Source: an uncultured Burkholderiales bacterium (GTDB taxonomy: Bacteria; Pseudomonadota; Gammaproteobacteria; Burkholderiales; Burkholderiaceae_C). From it: a stretch of DNA of 64,000 nucleotides. The first letter of the stretch is position 1. Each line of letters starts with the position of its first letter. The translations under genes and the position numbers were made by a program. Location of the stretch: assembly GCA_903820745.1 (NCBI GenBank), contig CAIJIT010000347.1, forward strand, positions 1-64,000. The letters are read 5' to 3'. The notes under the pieces were generated by a model. That model worked only from the letters and a program-made list of their open reading frames with translations. It made no database searches and was not told the origin of the DNA. Below are positions 42,774-52,135 of this stretch, piece by piece.

Positions 42774-44052
42774 TCGACTGCGGGTTGAGCAAATAGCGCG
42801 CCGCGCCCTCGCCCGCGACCCAACCACTGGCCATGCTGGCCGTCAGCAGATAACCGCCCGTCGGGGCCTCCCAATCGAGCATTTCACCGGCGCAAAAGCA
42901 TCCCGGCAGCGCTTTGAGCATCAGCCCTGCGTCGAGATCCTCCAAACGCAGGCCGCCGGCCGTGCTGATCGCTTCCGCCACCGGGCGCGCGGCCGTCAGC
43001 AGCAAGGGCAAACGCTTCAAGGTGCGCGCCAGGACCGCCACATCGCCATAAGCCTCGCGGCTCAGCACCTCGTGCAGCAGCCCGGCTTTCAGGCCCTCGA
43101 TGCCCAGGCGGCTCTTCAAATGGGTGGACATCGAGCGCGGGCCACGCGGCCTGGCGACCTCGGCGCTGACGAACTCCTCGCTGCGTTCGGGCAGCAGGTC
43201 GAGATGCACCATTGCCTCGCCGAACTCGGCGATCTCCTCGCGCAGCAAGGCCGAGGCCGCATAAATCAACGAGCCTTCGACCCCAGTGGCGGTGACAACG
43301 AACTCGCCCTTGCGCTGAAAGCGCCTGCCGCTGCGGCCTTCAAAATGCAGCGCCACCGGCTTCACCGGCAAGCCGGCAAAGCGCGAGGCAAAAAACTCGC
43401 TCCAACCGGCAACAGCATTGCCCGGCTTCGCCGCACCGAGATCAAAACCGCAGTTGGCGGCTTTCAGCGGCGCCACCTCGATGCCCCGCGCAGCCAGCAA
43501 GGGCACCCAGGCAGCGTCGGAACCGAGTTGCGGCCAGGACGCGCCGCCCAACGCCAGCACCAGCGCATCGGCCCGCACGGTTTGTTCCAGTTGGCCATGG
43601 GCAAAGCGCAAGGCGCCGGTTTCGTCCCAGCCCAACCAGCGCTGGCGCATGTGAAAGCGCACGCCGCTGGCGCGCAAGCGATGCAGCCAGGCGCGCAGCA
43701 AGGGCGCCGCCTTCAGGCTGCTCGGAAAAACCCGTCCCGAACTGCCGATGAAGGTGTCAACGCCGAGCTCAGCGGCCCAGGCGCGCAGCCCAGGACCATC
43801 CAGATGCGTCAACCAGGCGCCGACCTCGGCGCTGCGTTCGGCAAAGCGGCCGAGAAAAGCCGGCAAGGCTTCCGAATGGGTCAGGTTCAGCCCGCCCTTG
43901 CCTGCGAGCAAGAACTTGCGGCCGACCGAGGCCATCGCGTCATAGACATCGACTTCATAGCCCTGCGCGCGCAGCCGCTCGGCGGCCATCAGGCCGGCAG
44001 GTCCGCCGCCAATGACAACAACATTTTTCAGGCCAGGATTCAAGGTCAGCAT
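42733..44052 (-). CDS. NAD(P)/FAD-dependent oxidoreductase (BaiN/YhiN-like, TIGR03862 type)
   Basis: 439 residues. N-terminal FAD Rossmann motif VVVIGGGPAGLMAAERLRAQGYEVDVYDA (about residues 10-40), then GRKFLLAGKGGLNLTHSE, the signature of this flavoprotein group, LVLALGGASWPQLGSD, and the C-terminal GCFCAGEMLDWEAPTGGYLLTAS FAD contact. BaiN in gut bacteria reduces bile-acid enones, but most members have no known substrate. It overlaps the hydrolase gene tail to tail by 41 bp and lies 27 nt after the SDR gene in the same direction. Confidence 0.9.
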   Translation of the reverse strand: MLTLNPGLKNVVVIGGGPAGLMAAERLRAQGYEVDVYDAMASVGRKFLLAGKGGLNLTHSEALPAFLGRFAERSAEVGAWLTHLDGPGLRAWAAELGVDTFIGSSGRVFPSSLKAAPLLRAWLHRLRASGVRFHMRQRWLGWDETGALRFAHGQLEQTVRADALVLALGGASWPQLGSDAAWVPLLAARGIEVAPLKAANCGFDLGAAKPGNAVAGWSEFFASRFAGLPVKPVALHFEGRSGRRFQRKGEFVVTATGVEGSLIYAASALLREEIAEFGEAMVHLDLLPERSEEFVSAEVARPRGPRSMSTHLKSRLGIEGLKAGLLHEVLSREAYGDVAVLARTLKRLPLLLTAARPVAEAISTAGGLRLEDLDAGLMLKALPGCFCAGEMLDWEAPTGGYLLTASMASGWVAGEGAARYLLNPQSISAMPGSAQSGPG

Positions 44053-44079
44053 GCTCGTAAAACTGCTGACGGTAACAGA

Positions 44080-44973
44080 TCAACCCTTCAGCGCCGCGCG
44101 CAGTTTCGCGCCGAGTTCGGGCTTGTCCTTGAACGGGTCGGTCGGGTTGCGCAACTGCATCACGTCCTCCATCCGGGTCTGCACCGAGGCCAAGGCCTGC
44201 GGATGGCTGAAGATGTAGAAGCGCTCCTCGTCCATCGCTTCGAACAACATCGCCGCGACCTGCGCCGCGCTGACACGCCCGGACGAAACCGCCTTGTCGC
44301 TCATCGCCTGCGAAATCATCTGGCTGCGCGTCACGCGCCCGCTGCTCAATTCACCCGGCCGGTTGCGGTGGCTCTGCGAAATGCCGGTCGGCACGAAGAA
44401 AGGGCACAAGACCGAGCAATGCAGTTGCTCGGTGACCAGCGCGAGGTCCTGAAAGAGCGTCTCCGACAAAGCCACGACCGCATGTTTGGAAACGTTGTAG
44501 ACGCCCATATTCGGCGCATTGAGCAGGCCGGCCATCGACGCGGTGTTGACAATATGGCCTTCGAAATCGGGGTCCGCCGCAGCGGCTTCAAGCATCATCG
44601 GCGTGAACAACCGGATGCCGTGCACCACGCCCATCAGGTTGACGCCGAGCACCCATTCCCAATCGGCGAGGCTGTTCTCCCAGATCAAGCCGCCCGAGCC
44701 AACGCCGGCATTGTTGAAGACGAAGTTCGGCGCGCCAAAGCGTGACTTGACTGCCGCGGCCAGCGCGTCCATCTGCTCGGCCTTGGACACATCGACCAAC
44801 TGCGTCAGCAAAGGATAGGCAGCAAACTCCGCAGCCGCTTGGTCGAGCGCATCGGCCTGCACATCGCAGAGCACCAGGTTCATGCCCCGCGCTGCGGCGA
44901 TGCGCGCGACCTCGCGGCCGAAACCCGAAGCTGCGCCGGTGATGACGGCGGTCTTGCCTTGATATTGCTTCAT
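44080..44973 (-). CDS. SDR family NAD(P)-dependent oxidoreductase
   Basis: 297 residues of the classical short-chain type. Cofactor motif TGAASGFGREVA (T-G-x3-G-x-G, about residues 12-23), NNAGVGSGG, active-site Ser in IVNTASMAG (about 147) and Y-x3-K in VYNVSKHAV (about 160). The extended C-terminus (YIFSHPQALASVQTRMEDV) is typical of a subgroup often found with lipid and sterol catabolism genes. It starts directly after the GNAT gene (adjacent stop and ATG) and is co-directional with BaiN-like and MDR genes. Confidence 0.92.
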   Translation of the reverse strand: MKQYQGKTAVITGAASGFGREVARIAAARGMNLVLCDVQADALDQAAAEFAAYPLLTQLVDVSKAEQMDALAAAVKSRFGAPNFVFNNAGVGSGGLIWENSLADWEWVLGVNLMGVVHGIRLFTPMMLEAAAADPDFEGHIVNTASMAGLLNAPNMGVYNVSKHAVVALSETLFQDLALVTEQLHCSVLCPFFVPTGISQSHRNRPGELSSGRVTRSQMISQAMSDKAVSSGRVSAAQVAAMLFEAMDEERFYIFSHPQALASVQTRMEDVMQLRNPTDPFKDKPELGAKLRAALKG

Positions 44974-45429
44974 TCAGTGAGCCCTTTGCATGTCGATATG
45001 GTCGATGCCGTCTTCAGAATAAACGCCGGAGACCGGTAAAAAACCGAAGCTGGCGTAGAACTGCTGCAGATGCGCTTGCGCGCTCAAGGCGATGTCCTGC
45101 CCAGGCCACAGCCTGGCGCATTCCGACATGGCCTGCCGCATCAGCGCCCGCCCTTGGCCCTGGCTGCGCGCCTGCACGGCCACCACCACCCGCCCGATCA
45201 CCGGACAAGCCTGGTCTGGCCCCTTGCTATGGGGCGGCAGCAGCCTGGCGCAGGCCTGCAACTCGCCGGCAGCGTCAAAGCCGAGCAGATGCCAGGCCAC
45301 AAGGTCAAGGCCGTCCGGATCCAGATAGACACATTGCTGCTCGACCACGAAAACCTTCGAACGCAGCGCCAGCGCCTGATATAGCGCTAGCGGCGCCAGC
45401 GTCTGCAAGCGCTGACAGGTCCAGTCCAT
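44974..45429 (-). CDS. GNAT family N-acetyltransferase (ElaA-like)
   Basis: 151 residues from the ATG at 45429, which overlaps the MDR stop (TGATG). ElaA-type sequence: ALRSKVFVVEQQCVYLDPDGLDLVAWHL, ACARLLPP, then the acetyl-CoA loop VIGRVVVAVQARSQGQGRALM (Q/R-x-x-G-x-G/A) and the C-terminal LQQFYASFGFLPVSG with the general acid Tyr. The longer open frame to 45699 is out of phase with homology. The substrate is unknown. Confidence 0.88.
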   Translation of the reverse strand: MDWTCQRLQTLAPLALYQALALRSKVFVVEQQCVYLDPDGLDLVAWHLLGFDAAGELQACARLLPPHSKGPDQACPVIGRVVVAVQARSQGQGRALMRQAMSECARLWPGQDIALSAQAHLQQFYASFGFLPVSGVYSEDGIDHIDMQRAH

Positions 45430-46442
45430 CAGCTCAGCTTGACCAGTTGTTTGCCGAAATTCTTGCCTTTGAGCAGACCGAGGAAAGCCTCCGGCGCCGC
45501 AGCCAGACCTTGCGCCACCGACTCGCGGTATTTCAGCTTGCCGGAGGCCACCATGCCACCGAGTTCCTGCAGGGCTTCGGGCCAGACTTCCATATGTTCG
45601 CTGACGATGAAGCCTTCGATCTTCATGCGGTTGGTCAGGATCAGCTGCGGCAAAGCCATCGGGATCGGCTCCCCGCTGTAGCCGGAAATCATGCCGCAAA
45701 TGGCGATGCGGCTGAAGGCATTGGCGCGCAGCATCACCGCATCCAGAATCATGCCGCCGACATTCTCGAAACAGCCGTCAATGCCCGCCGGGCAAGCTTC
45801 CTTGAGCGCCGCCGAGAGCGAGCGCAGATCAGGATGCTGCTTGTAATCGATGCAGGCATCAAAGCCGAGTTCCTCGACCACATAGCGGCATTTGTCGGCG
45901 CCGCCGGCCAGACCGACCGCCCGCGCACCGCGCGCCTTGGCGAGCTGCCCGACAACCGATCCGACTGCGCCGCTGGCAGCGCTGACGACGACCGTCTCGC
46001 CCGCTTTCGGCTTGATGATCTGGTTCAGCCCGTACCAGCCGGTGACGCCCGGCATGCCGACCAGCCCGAGATAGGCTGACAGCGGCACATGGGTCGTGTC
46101 GACCTTCTGCAGCACACCACGCTCTTCGGCACCGACGAGCTGATATTCCTGCCAGCCGGCCATGCCGACCACCTGGTCGCCGACGCTGAAGCGCTTGTTC
46201 CTCGACTGCACCACCTCGCCCGCGGTGCCGCCGATCATCACCTGGCCCAGCGGCTGCGGTTGGGCATAGCTCTTGCCATCGTTCATCCGGCCGCGCATAT
46301 AGGGGTCGAGGCTGAGGAAATGGTTGCGCACCAGCACCTGACCATCTTCGAGCGCAGGGATATTCAATTCCACCAGCTTGAAGTTGTCGAGCGTGGGTTC
46401 GCCCTGGGGGCGCGAGACGAGCTGGATCTGATGGTTGAGCAT
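45429..46442 (-). CDS. NADP-dependent oxidoreductase (CurA/leukotriene B4 dehydrogenase-like MDR)
   Basis: 337 residues from the ATG at 46442 with an AGGAAA site; an upstream extension to 46493 is not needed. Features: FLSLDPYMRGRMND, MIGGTAGEVV, MPGVTGWYGL, the cofactor loop VVSAASGAVGSVVGQLAKARGARAVG and CFENVGG. This branch reduces the double bond of alpha,beta-unsaturated ketones with NADPH. It is the first gene of the leftward set MDR-GNAT-SDR-BaiN-like, which share enone/ketone chemistry, and is divergent from the TctC gene. Confidence 0.93.
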   Translation of the reverse strand: MLNHQIQLVSRPQGEPTLDNFKLVELNIPALEDGQVLVRNHFLSLDPYMRGRMNDGKSYAQPQPLGQVMIGGTAGEVVQSRNKRFSVGDQVVGMAGWQEYQLVGAEERGVLQKVDTTHVPLSAYLGLVGMPGVTGWYGLNQIIKPKAGETVVVSAASGAVGSVVGQLAKARGARAVGLAGGADKCRYVVEELGFDACIDYKQHPDLRSLSAALKEACPAGIDGCFENVGGMILDAVMLRANAFSRIAICGMISGYSGEPIPMALPQLILTNRMKIEGFIVSEHMEVWPEALQELGGMVASGKLKYRESVAQGLAAAPEAFLGLLKGKNFGKQLVKLS

Positions 46443-46637
46443 GCGGATTTCCTGTGGACTGAATTGGATCACTGGATTGAAACATGCCTGCAACCGGTTT
46501 CAGCGTCCCTTCGGTGACAGAAAAAGAACGACCGTGCTTTTTCATCAGAATCAACAACGAGGCCTTGCAGGACTTATCCTCGGGACAGCAATAGAACCGG
46601 CAAGCCAGCCTCCCAACGTCAATCCCCGAGAGACCTC

Positions 46638-47609
46638 ATGCTTCCATTGAAACAAGCGCGGCTGATCCTGGCCGCAATGGCAATCAGCCTTTTACCCGCC
46701 GCAGTGATGGCCGACAGCTATCCAAGCCGACCGATCAAGCTGATCGTGACTTTCGTGCCCGGCGGCGGGGCCGACATCATCGGCCGCTACATCGCGCAGG
46801 CCTTGACGCTGTCGATGGGCCAACCCGTCGTGGTCGAAAACAAGCCGGGTGCGGGCGGACTGCTCGGTGTCGAGGCCGGTATGGCAGCGCCCGCCGATGG
46901 CTATACCTTCACGCTGATTTCATCGAGCTACACGGTCAATCCGAGCTTGTACAAGATCAAGTTCGATCCGATCAACGACGTCACGCCGATCGTGCAGGTT
47001 TCCAAGGGCCCATTGCTGGTGGTGGTCAATCCGTCGCTGCCGGTCAAGACCTTGCAGGACCTCGCCAACCTGGGCAAATCAAGGCCGGGTCAACTCAGCT
47101 ATGCCTCGTCGGGCCAGGGCAGCGCCCTGCATCTGGGTGCTGCGCTGTTTGCCGACATGGCGGGCTTCCAGATGAACCATATTCCCTACAAGGGTGGCGG
47201 CGCAGCATTGAACGACCTGCTCGGCGCTCAAGTCGACCTGTATTTCGCCGCCACGGCCAGCGCCTTGCCGCTGGTCAAAGCTGGCAAGTTGCGTGCGCTT
47301 GCGGTCACCAGCGCCAAGCGCATCCCGGCTTTACCCGAGATCCCGACGATCGCTGAGTCAGGCTACAAGAGCTATGACGTAACGCTCTGGTACGGCTTGA
47401 TCGGCCCCAAAGGGCTGCCGCCAGAGATCGTCAATCGCGTCAACCTGGAAGTCAACAAGGTCCTGGCGCTGAAGGAAACGCCGGCGAAGCTGGAAGTTGA
47501 CGGCGCGTCGGCCGCCGGCGGCAGTGCCGCAGCTTTTGCGACGATCGTGAGCCATGAGATCGATCAATGGAACAAGATCGTCACCCGGCTCGGCGTCAAG
47601 CTCGATTGA
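46638..47609 (+). CDS. Tripartite tricarboxylate transporter substrate-binding protein (Bug/TctC family)
   Basis: 323 residues; signal peptide MLPLKQARLILAAMAISLLP ending VMAD. Motifs: YPSRPIKLIVTFVPGGGADI, VENKPGAGGLLG, HIPYKGGGAALNDLLG, and LWYGLIGPKGLPPEIV. It is the third orphan Bug protein of the window and is isolated between a divergent MDR gene and the convergent beta-oxidation operon. A GAGAGACC sequence precedes the ATG. The ligand is unknown. Confidence 0.92.
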   Translation: MLPLKQARLILAAMAISLLPAAVMADSYPSRPIKLIVTFVPGGGADIIGRYIAQALTLSMGQPVVVENKPGAGGLLGVEAGMAAPADGYTFTLISSSYTVNPSLYKIKFDPINDVTPIVQVSKGPLLVVVNPSLPVKTLQDLANLGKSRPGQLSYASSGQGSALHLGAALFADMAGFQMNHIPYKGGGAALNDLLGAQVDLYFAATASALPLVKAGKLRALAVTSAKRIPALPEIPTIAESGYKSYDVTLWYGLIGPKGLPPEIVNRVNLEVNKVLALKETPAKLEVDGASAAGGSAAAFATIVSHEIDQWNKIVTRLGVKLD

Positions 47610-47619
47610 GCGGCCAGCA

Positions 47620-48075
47620 TCAGCCCTGCGGTAATATTTTCACGCTGCGGTCGCGGCCGGGCACGGCTCTCATGTACTTGAAGGTGCCGGTGGCATGGGC
47701 GCAGAGCTTGCCATCGCCGCCAAAGATCGAGCCTTCACAAAAAGCCAGCGTCGCGGTCCGGTGCAGCAATTTGCCGGCCGCGCGCAACTTGCCTTCCCCC
47801 GGCCGCATGAAGGAAGTCTTCATCTCGATGGTGACCACGCCGGGCCCGAAATCGGGCTGATCGCGGTGAATGCTGCGCGCGGCATGGGCCATCGCAGCGT
47901 CGAGCAAGGTCATGATGACGCCGCCATGGGCGACTGACCAGGCGTTCATATGGGCGTCGGTCAGATCGACGCGCAGGTCTGACTCGCCGTCGCCGAGGCT
48001 GTGCAGTTCAAGGCCCAGTTGCTCGATGAAGGGGATATGCACCGGGAACTGCATTGGCCCGCGTTTTGGTTTCAT
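47620..48075 (-). CDS. PaaI family thioesterase
   Basis: 151 residues from the ATG at 48075, one base after the SDR stop; a start at 48087 inside the SDR gene is possible. Hotdog-fold thioesterase with the active-site block MNAWSVAHGGVIMTLLDAAMAHAAR (H-G-G and Asp), GVVTIEMKTSFMRP, and AFCEGSIFGGDGKLCAHATGTFKY. It hydrolyses acyl- or aryl-CoA, probably relieving dead-end thioesters of the beta-oxidation operon in which it is the last gene. Confidence 0.9.
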   Translation of the reverse strand: MKPKRGPMQFPVHIPFIEQLGLELHSLGDGESDLRVDLTDAHMNAWSVAHGGVIMTLLDAAMAHAARSIHRDQPDFGPGVVTIEMKTSFMRPGEGKLRAAGKLLHRTATLAFCEGSIFGGDGKLCAHATGTFKYMRAVPGRDRSVKILPQG

Positions 48076-48076
48076 C

Positions 48077-48868
48077 TCAGGCACCATGGATCGCGCTGAC
48101 GCCGCCGTCAACGGCCAGGATCTGGCCAGTGATGTGCTTGCCGGCCCGCGAAGCGAACAGCAGCGCTGCGCCCTTCAGATCCTCATCGTCACCGATACGG
48201 CGCAGCGGCGCTGCGGCCGCCAGCTTGTCTTCGCCGAGCGCAGCGAGTAGCCCCTTGGTCATCTTGCTGGGAAAAAATCCGGGCGCCAGGGCATTCACCG
48301 TGATGCCGTATTCACCCCATTCGCCGGCCAGCGCACGGGTGAAATTGACCACCGCACCTTTGCTGGTGTTGTAAGCGATCGTCTTCATCTTGGTGGCATT
48401 GCCGGAGAGGCCGGCAATCGATGCGATGTTAATGATGCGGCCATGGCGGCGCGGAATCATGCTGGCCTTGGCCACCGCCTGTGCGAACACAAAAAGGCTG
48501 CGGATGTTCAGGTTCATCACCTTGTCCCAGGCTTCCAGCGGATGATCCTCGGCCGGAGCGCCCCATGAAGCGCCGGCATTGTTGACCAAGATGTCAATTT
48601 GGCCGAGGCGCTGCATGGTCTGCCCGACAACGCCGCGGGCCTGGTCCTCATCGGCGGCATCGGCCGCGATCCAGCTGGCGTCGATGCCGCGCGCCTGCAA
48701 ATGTGCAACGGCCTGTTCAAGGTCAGCGGCCTTGCGCGAGCTCAGCATGATTCTGGCACCAGCGTCCCCCAGACTCTCGGCAATCTGCAGACCCAGGCCA
48801 CGCGACCCACCGGTCACCAGGGCCACCTGGCCGGTCAAATCAAACAATTCATGTACAGATTTTTTCAT
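48077..48868 (-). CDS. SDR family oxidoreductase (3-oxoacyl/3-hydroxyacyl type)
   Basis: 263 residues from the ATG at 48868 (MKKSVHELFDLTG). Motifs: VTGGSRGLGLQIAE (cofactor loop), NNAGASWG, active Ser in INIASIAGLSG, Y-x3-K in AYNTSKGAVV, and the C-terminal GQILAVDGG typical of FabG-like enzymes. Within the beta-oxidation operon it may oxidise a hydroxyacyl or branched intermediate not handled by the FadB-type protein. The thioesterase gene follows after one base. Confidence 0.92.
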   Translation of the reverse strand: MKKSVHELFDLTGQVALVTGGSRGLGLQIAESLGDAGARIMLSSRKAADLEQAVAHLQARGIDASWIAADAADEDQARGVVGQTMQRLGQIDILVNNAGASWGAPAEDHPLEAWDKVMNLNIRSLFVFAQAVAKASMIPRRHGRIINIASIAGLSGNATKMKTIAYNTSKGAVVNFTRALAGEWGEYGITVNALAPGFFPSKMTKGLLAALGEDKLAAAAPLRRIGDDEDLKGAALLFASRAGKHITGQILAVDGGVSAIHGA

Positions 48869-48893
48869 CTCAATCCCCATCAAGGTCATCAAT

Positions 48894-49079
48894 TCAAGGC
48901 CAGCGCGAACGCAGCCAGATCAGCAAAATACCCAGCACCACGGCAATACCGCCGGCCACCAACAAGGCAAGCCCACCGCTGCCGTGGAGCATGAACAAAC
49001 CCAGCGTGCCGCTCAGCATGCCGCCATAAATCAAGACCCAGACCAGGGCTTCGATCCGGCCCAGCCAGCGTTTGTCCAT
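48894..49079 (-). CDS. Small two-helix membrane protein
   Basis: 61 residues from the ATG at 49079 with AGGTG a few bases upstream (a GTG lies two codons earlier, directly after the acyl-CoA dehydrogenase stop). Two hydrophobic helices: LVWVLIYGGMLSGTLGLFML and GLALLVAGGIAVVLGILLIWL, with a short Gly-rich turn and a basic C-terminus RSRWP. No known family recognised. Its fixed place between the acyl-CoA dehydrogenase and SDR genes suggests a membrane role linked to the operon. Confidence 0.65.
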   Translation of the reverse strand: MDKRWLGRIEALVWVLIYGGMLSGTLGLFMLHGSGGLALLVAGGIAVVLGILLIWLRSRWP

Positions 49080-49085
49080 CGGCAC

Positions 49086-50900
49086 CTAGAACCAGCGGTC
49101 CTGCATCTCGCGGCACAAAGGCTCGCGATTTACCACCACGGCCAGCCAGGCGTCGATCTTGGGCAACTCATAGGCGAAGAAATAGCGGGCTGCGGCACGC
49201 TTGCCCTGCGCAAAGTCGCTGCGGGTTCCGGCCAGCAGCGTCACGTCAAGCCAGACCCAGGCCAGCACCAGATGGCCGAAAGCCTGCAGATAGGGCGTGG
49301 CATTGGCCAGCGCTTCTTCAGGTTTGCCGCTGGCCCAGGCGCCGCGGGTTGCGGCTATAACGCTGGCCAAGGCCTGGCTCAAGGCCTGCGCCGCTTCTGC
49401 CAGTTCAGCATCCTGGCCCGCGGCCGCAATCGTCTTGCCGATCCGGTCGGCCAGCATCACCAGCGCCGAGCCGCCATTCATCACCACTTTTCGGCCGAGC
49501 AGATCCATCGCCTGGATGCCATGCGTGCCTTCGTGGATCATGTTCAGCCGGTTGTCGCGCCAATACTGTTCGACCGGAAAGTCGCGCGTGTAGCCATAGC
49601 CACCGAGCACCTGGATCGCCAGGCTGTTGGCCTCCAGGCACCATTCGCTGGGCCAGCTCTTGGCGATCGGAATCAGCACTTCCAGCAAAATCCCGGCCTG
49701 CTTGGCCTGCTCGGGCTGCCCGGTGTGCAACTCGTCGATCAAGCGCGCACAGAACAACTCCAGCGCCAAGCCGCCCTCGACATAACTCTTCTGCGCCAGC
49801 AGCATGCGCTTGACATCGGCATGTTCGATGATCGGCAGTTGCGGCTGCGTGGCGTCCTTGCCGCCCACACCCATCGGCCGGCCCTGCAGGCGCTGCCGCG
49901 CATAAGCCAGGCTCGCCTCGTAGCCGGCATAACCGAGCATGACCGCGCCCATGCCGACGCCAACCCGCGCCTCGTTCATCATGTGGAACATGCATTTCAG
50001 GCCTTCGCCTGGCTGCCCCACCAGATAGCCGATGGCTCCCGACTGGCCGCCCGGTTGAAATTTACCTTCGCCGAAATTCAGCAGACAGTTGGTGGTGCCG
50101 CGATAACCGAGCTTGTGATTGAGCCCCGCCAGCGCCACATCGTTGCGCTCACCGGTCAGCAAGCCCTGCGCATCGACCATTTTCTTGGGCACGATGAACA
50201 GCGAGATGCCGCGCGTGCCAGGCAGCAATTTGCCGTCGCCGCCCGGAATTTTTGCCAGCACCAGATGAATGATGTTGTCGCTCAGCTCATGTTCGCCGGC
50301 TGAAATCCACATCTTGTTGCCGCGCAGCCGAAAGCGCGGTCCCAGCGGGTCGGTGGCAAAGTCAGCGCCATCGGCCTCGGCGCGGGTCGCCACATCGGAC
50401 AAGGAACTGCCCGCCTGCGGCTCGCTCAAGCACATCGTGCCAAACCAGCGTCCGGCGAATTCATTCCGGGCAAAGACCTCGCGCTGCAAGGGTGTGCCAT
50501 GGGCCATCAGCAGGTTCGCATTGCCGTTGGTCAGCATCGCGTAGCCGCCGATCGAAACACTGGCCTTGCTGAAGAAGGCATTGGCTGCCATCTCAATCAC
50601 GCAGGGCAATTGCATGCCGCCCTGCTCGTAATCCTGGCTGGCGGCGAGCATGCCCGATTCGACATAGGCGGCCACTGCATGGTGGGTCGCAGCGGGCAGA
50701 TGGACGCGTTCACCGTCGAAGCGCGGCTCTTCAGTATCGAGCAGGCGATTGATCGGCGCGAATTTCTCGCGGGCGATTTTTTCGCAGGTATCGAGCACGG
50801 CGGCGAAGGTCTCGGCCGAATGGTCGGCAAAGCGCTCACGATCGGTCAACTGCTGGACCATGAGCCAGTCGTCGAGCAGAAAATCAAGGGTCTGGCGCAA
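49086..50900 (-). CDS. Acyl-CoA dehydrogenase (long, FadE/DUF-tail type)
   Basis: 604 residues from the TTG at 50900 with GGGAG 5 bases upstream (the open frame extends to another TTG at 50918). The N-terminal alpha domain leads to the FAD site MCLSEPQAGSSLSDVATRA and KMWISAGEH, then the arginine-rich GVGMGAVMLGYAGYEASLAYARQRLQGRP and EANSLAIQVLGGYGYTRDFPVEQYWRDNRLNMIHEGTHGIQ with the catalytic Glu region. About 130 extra C-terminal residues place it in the AcdA-type long subfamily. It forms 2-enoyl-CoA for the FadB-type partner. Confidence 0.93.
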   Translation of the reverse strand: MRQTLDFLLDDWLMVQQLTDRERFADHSAETFAAVLDTCEKIAREKFAPINRLLDTEEPRFDGERVHLPAATHHAVAAYVESGMLAASQDYEQGGMQLPCVIEMAANAFFSKASVSIGGYAMLTNGNANLLMAHGTPLQREVFARNEFAGRWFGTMCLSEPQAGSSLSDVATRAEADGADFATDPLGPRFRLRGNKMWISAGEHELSDNIIHLVLAKIPGGDGKLLPGTRGISLFIVPKKMVDAQGLLTGERNDVALAGLNHKLGYRGTTNCLLNFGEGKFQPGGQSGAIGYLVGQPGEGLKCMFHMMNEARVGVGMGAVMLGYAGYEASLAYARQRLQGRPMGVGGKDATQPQLPIIEHADVKRMLLAQKSYVEGGLALELFCARLIDELHTGQPEQAKQAGILLEVLIPIAKSWPSEWCLEANSLAIQVLGGYGYTRDFPVEQYWRDNRLNMIHEGTHGIQAMDLLGRKVVMNGGSALVMLADRIGKTIAAAGQDAELAEAAQALSQALASVIAATRGAWASGKPEEALANATPYLQAFGHLVLAWVWLDVTLLAGTRSDFAQGKRAAARYFFAYELPKIDAWLAVVVNREPLCREMQDRWF

Positions 50901-50936
50901 GGCAACTCCCGCAATCAATCGATCAAATCCGGGAAT

Positions 50937-52112
50937 TCAGAGAACCTCGAAAATGCCTGCCGCCCCCATGCCACCGCCGATGCACATCGTCACGCAGACC
51001 TTCTTGGCACCACGGCGCCGGCCTTCGATCAGGGCATGGCCGGTCAGGCGCTGGCCCGAGACACCATAAGGATGGCCGACCGCGATCGCGCCGCCATTGA
51101 CGTTCAAACGATCCATCGGAATGCCGAGCTTGTCGGCGCAGTACAGCACTTGCACGGCAAATGCCTCGTTCAACTCCCACAGGTCGATGTCGGCAACGGT
51201 CAAGCCAAGGCGCTTGAGAACTTTCGGGATCGCATAGACCGGGCCAATGCCCATCTCGTCGGGCTCGCAACCAGCCACCGCGAAGCCGAGGAAACGACCC
51301 AGCGGCTGCAAGCCATGGGCCGAGGCATAGCTTTCGCTGGTCAGCACGCAGGCGCCAGCACCGTCGGAAAACTGGCTGGCATTGCCGGCTGAAATCACGC
51401 CACCGGGCAAAGCCGGTCGCAGGTCCTTGATGCCCTCATAAGTCGTGCCTTCGCGCAGGCCTTCGTCGACGCTGACCGTGACTTCCTTGGTCGTCATGCC
51501 GCGGACCTTGTCGATCACGCCCATCGTCACCGTGATCGGCGCGATTTCGGCCGTGAACAAACCGGCGGCCTGCGCTGCGCAAGCCTTTTGCTGGCTGGCT
51601 GCGCCGTATTGGTCCATCCGCTCACGCGCGATGTTGTAGCGCTTGGCGACGGTCTCAGCCGTCTGCAGCATCGACCAATAGACCTCGGGCTTGTGCTGGA
51701 CCAGCCAGGGGTCGGCCGCCATATGGCGATTGGTTTCGTTCTGGACGCAGGAGATGCTCTCGACACCGCCCGCAACATAGACATCACCCTCGCCGGCGAT
51801 GATGCGTTGTGCCGCCAATGCGATCGTCTGCAGGCCGCTCGAGCAGAACCGATTGACGGTCATGCCTGAGACCGAAATCGGCATGCCGGCGCGCAACGCA
51901 ATCTGGCGTGCGATGTTGTTGCCGGTGGCCCCGTCCGGGAAGGCGCAACCCATCAGCACATCTTCGACATCGCTGTCGGCAATGCCGGCGCGGTCGACTG
52001 CGGCGCGCACCGCATGGCCGCCCAGCGTGGCGCCGTGGCTCAGGTTGAATGCACCCTTCCAGCTCTTGGACAAGGGCGTGCGTGCGGTAGAAACAATGAC
52101 TGCTTTGCTCAT
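50937..52112 (-). CDS. Acetyl-CoA C-acyltransferase (thiolase)
   Basis: 391 residues from the ATG at 52112 ([14 protein letters not shown]), the usual thiolase length; the frame upstream is a shadow. The nucleophilic Cys is in [15 protein letters not shown] (about residue 90), His in [14 protein letters not shown] (about 350) and the second Cys in [14 protein letters not shown] (about 380). It cleaves 3-oxoacyl-CoA to acetyl-CoA plus a shortened acyl-CoA. It follows the FadB-type gene by 23 nt. Confidence 0.96.
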   Translation of the reverse strand: MSKAVIVSTARTPLSKSWKGAFNLSHGATLGGHAVRAAVDRAGIADSDVEDVLMGCAFPDGATGNNIARQIALRAGMPISVSGMTVNRFCSSGLQTIALAAQRIIAGEGDVYVAGGVESISCVQNETNRHMAADPWLVQHKPEVYWSMLQTAETVAKRYNIARERMDQYGAASQQKACAAQAAGLFTAEIAPITVTMGVIDKVRGMTTKEVTVSVDEGLREGTTYEGIKDLRPALPGGVISAGNASQFSDGAGACVLTSESYASAHGLQPLGRFLGFAVAGCEPDEMGIGPVYAIPKVLKRLGLTVADIDLWELNEAFAVQVLYCADKLGIPMDRLNVNGGAIAVGHPYGVSGQRLTGHALIEGRRRGAKKVCVTMCIGGGMGAAGIFEVL

Positions 52113-52135
52113 GATGGGTTCTCGCCTGAATCGCT

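Noticed and set aside
43072..44745. 557-codon plus-strand frame
   Set aside because: Antisense to the flavoprotein and SDR genes, which have clear cofactor motifs.
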